The notes below the pieces were generated by a model that had not been told where the DNA came from, searched no databases, and saw only the letters and a list, made by a program, of their open reading frames with translations. This document shows, piece by piece, positions 62,724-64,000 of a DNA stretch of 64,000 nt (position 1 is the first letter of the stretch; each line of letters starts with the position of its first letter). The position numbers were made by a program, and so were the translations under genes. The stretch is from assembly GCA_041576815.1 (NCBI GenBank), contig JBFGKE010000003.1:1-64000 (forward strand), read 5' to 3'. The stretch is from SG8-38 sp041576815 (GTDB lineage: Bacteria; Myxococcota_A; Polyangia; Polyangiales; Houyiibacteriaceae).

Positions 62724-63307
62724 GATATTGGCTCCCAGCGCTGGTCTTGCTGGTTGCAGCGGTTGCCGCCGCGCAGCTCGAGCCTCGTGACGTGGAAGTC
62801 GTCTGGACGCGTGGGACCCCCAAAATTTCGTTTTCGGCGAAAGACCTCGTCGACGATCGCGTTCGCATCGAGCTCGCAAGCGGTCTCCGCAAACGAATCG
62901 TCGTCACTGTTGCATCGCACCTCAAGAGCTCCAATTGGCAACTGGCGGTCCGACAGTTCGGCTGCGACGTCACCCGCGACCTTTGGGAGGACGGATACCT
63001 GGTTCGAATCGGTGCGCAGAGCGAGCGCCTGAAAACGCTCGACGAAGTGCTGGATCGCTGTCTGAAAGTCGACGGGCTGTTCGTCGGGGAACCGAAGAGC
63101 TACGAGCCGCGCGAGGGGCGGGAGATCTACTTCTCGATCAAGGCGGAGTTCAACCCGATCTCGAAGAAGCAGTGCCGGGAGCTCATCCGGCCGTCGTCTG
63201 CCGACGATCCCGTGGGCCCAATCACCGTGAACATCGTCCGGAGACGCATCTGCAAGGCGGAGCGTACGGTGCGGTTTCGAAGCGAAGTGCTGAGGGTGCC
63301 CGAATGA
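62720..63307 (+). CDS. DUF4390-like secreted protein
   Basis: The 195-residue protein has a signal peptide (LPALVLLVAAVAAA) and a mature beta-rich part (RVRIELASGLRKRIVVTVA). It overlaps by 4 bases both the Omp85-like gene and the kinase gene. In many proteobacteria a DUF4390 gene is next to an ntrY-type sensor kinase, which supports the assignment. Its function is not known. Confidence 0.65.
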   Translation: MRYWLPALVLLVAAVAAAQLEPRDVEVVWTRGTPKISFSAKDLVDDRVRIELASGLRKRIVVTVASHLKSSNWQLAVRQFGCDVTRDLWEDGYLVRIGAQSERLKTLDEVLDRCLKVDGLFVGEPKSYEPREGREIYFSIKAEFNPISKKQCRELIRPSSADDPVGPITVNIVRRRICKAERTVRFRSEVLRVPE

Positions 63308-64000
63308 GCCGGTTCGAGCGGAAGATCCTGTTTGCCATCGGCCTGTCGGTGTTCTTGGCGCTCGGGGGAAGCGTGTTCCTCGCTCAACGAGCGCTTCGCG
63401 AAGTCTATTTGGTCGGGGTCAATCCGCGGTTTGGCGCCGAGCTCGTGCACGGCGTCGAGGCTAGGCGAGGACAGCTCATGGCGCTCAGGTCGGGGTCCGA
63501 GGAGGTTGCCGACGCGGTTCGGTGGGCGGTCGAAGCCCGCCTCGCCGATTCCGGCGGCGGTGGACAGCTCGAGCCTCTGCTGCAGGAGCTCCTCGATCGG
63601 TATCCCGATGTTCGCACCATTCGTTTGATCGACGCCTCCGGACGAGAGGTTGCCCGAGTGGCACGCCCCGTCGATCGATCGGGGGCTCCGGTCCGTGCAA
63701 CGGTTCGAGAGCGCGTCGTCGAATCGCGAGGCCGCGAGCTTCGCGTCGCCGTCGAGGTCACCGTGCCGGAAGTCTACTTCGAACGACTGCAGGAAGCGGG
63801 CGAGGTCGCCGACGTCTATTCTCGGCTGCAGCGCCAGAGCGCCACCGTGTCCGACATCTACGTCTGGGTTTTCGGCGTGATGGCATTCCTAGTCATCGTG
63901 GTTGCATTCTTGATTGGCGCGGTCGTCTCGAGGCGTGTCACCCGTCGTGTGACCGTGCTTGCGGAGGCCTCGCGCAAAGTCGGTGCGGGTGATCTCACGG
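63304..64000 (+). CDS. membrane sensor kinase, N-terminal part (HAMP domain)
   Basis: The frame is open from ATG 63304 to the window end (232 codons). It has a first membrane helix (residues 8-26), a periplasmic region of about 150 residues, a second helix (VFGVMAFLVIVVAFLIGAVV), then the start of a HAMP domain (SRRVTRRVTVLAEASRKVGAGDL). This is the layout of a transmembrane sensor histidine kinase; with DUF4390 upstream, an NtrY-like kinase is plausible. The catalytic domain is outside the window. Confidence 0.8.
   Translation, partial: MSRFERKILFAIGLSVFLALGGSVFLAQRALREVYLVGVNPRFGAELVHGVEARRGQLMALRSGSEEVADAVRWAVEARLADSGGGGQLEPLLQELLDRYPDVRTIRLIDASGREVARVARPVDRSGAPVRATVRERVVESRGRELRVAVEVTVPEVYFERLQEAGEVADVYSRLQRQSATVSDIYVWVFGVMAFLVIVVAFLIGAVVSRRVTRRVTVLAEASRKVGAGDLT

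Overview
The window is GC-rich DNA with tight gene packing and many 4-base start/stop overlaps. It is centred on a replication-initiation locus, with dnaA, dnaN and recF in one direction near 31.4-35.4 kb. The mix of genes suggests a Gram-negative bacterium of the deltaproteobacterial/Myxococcota type: pyrophosphate-dependent phosphofructokinase, DUF4388 and DUF4390 proteins, an Omp85-like protein, several lipoproteins, UvrB, an EVE protein and a membrane-bound [NiFe] hydrogenase. This taxonomic reading is inference; no rRNA gene is present to confirm it.

Left part (1-31 kb). A candidate structured RNA (178-335) is followed by a Crp-like regulator with a metallo-beta-lactamase-fold phosphodiesterase, cardiolipin synthase, a glycosyltransferase pair, rpsD, rimO and aspS. 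Next come dapE/mobA/DUF4234, a metallophosphoesterase, an EVE-domain gene, a DUF2723 membrane protein, clpB, rpsU and pfp. A MaoC dehydratase, an RND efflux pair, two SDR enzymes, an outer-membrane barrel and a PlsC-type acyltransferase complete this side. Dispersed repeats are concentrated at 10.3-15.1 kb, including one 187-bp MITE-like element with terminal inverted repeats.

Origin region (31.0-35.4 kb). The regions on both sides of dnaA carry DnaA-box-like sequences, so a bipartite oriC is plausible. Two parS-like 16-mers at 45.0 kb fit the usual location of ParB sites near an origin.

Right part (35-64 kb). A lipoprotein cyclophilin, dnaJ, an RluA-type synthase, uvrB, a tandem thioredoxin-fold protein, serC, tRNA-Ala(CGC), bioF/bioD, a second J-protein, uppS/cdsA, a thioredoxin-like lipoprotein and a prohibitin-like lipoprotein lead into one long minus-strand hydrogenase operon. 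Its order is small subunit, large subunit, cytochrome b, maturation protease, cytochrome c, hypC, hypD, hypE, an enoyl-CoA hydratase family gene, hypA, hypB (58.6 down to 49.7 kb). hypF is not in the window. Beyond it lie a glutamate dehydrogenase family gene, a DUF4388 protein, and a coupled Omp85-like / DUF4390 / sensor-kinase operon that runs off the right edge.

The most interesting points are the crotonase-family gene inside the hyp operon (HypX, the CO-ligand enzyme, ends in a crotonase-fold domain), the hydrogenase small subunit with Asn at an expected iron-sulfur cysteine, the MITE-like repeat family, the parS pair, the phased DnaA-box-like repeats, and the candidate structured RNA at the left end.
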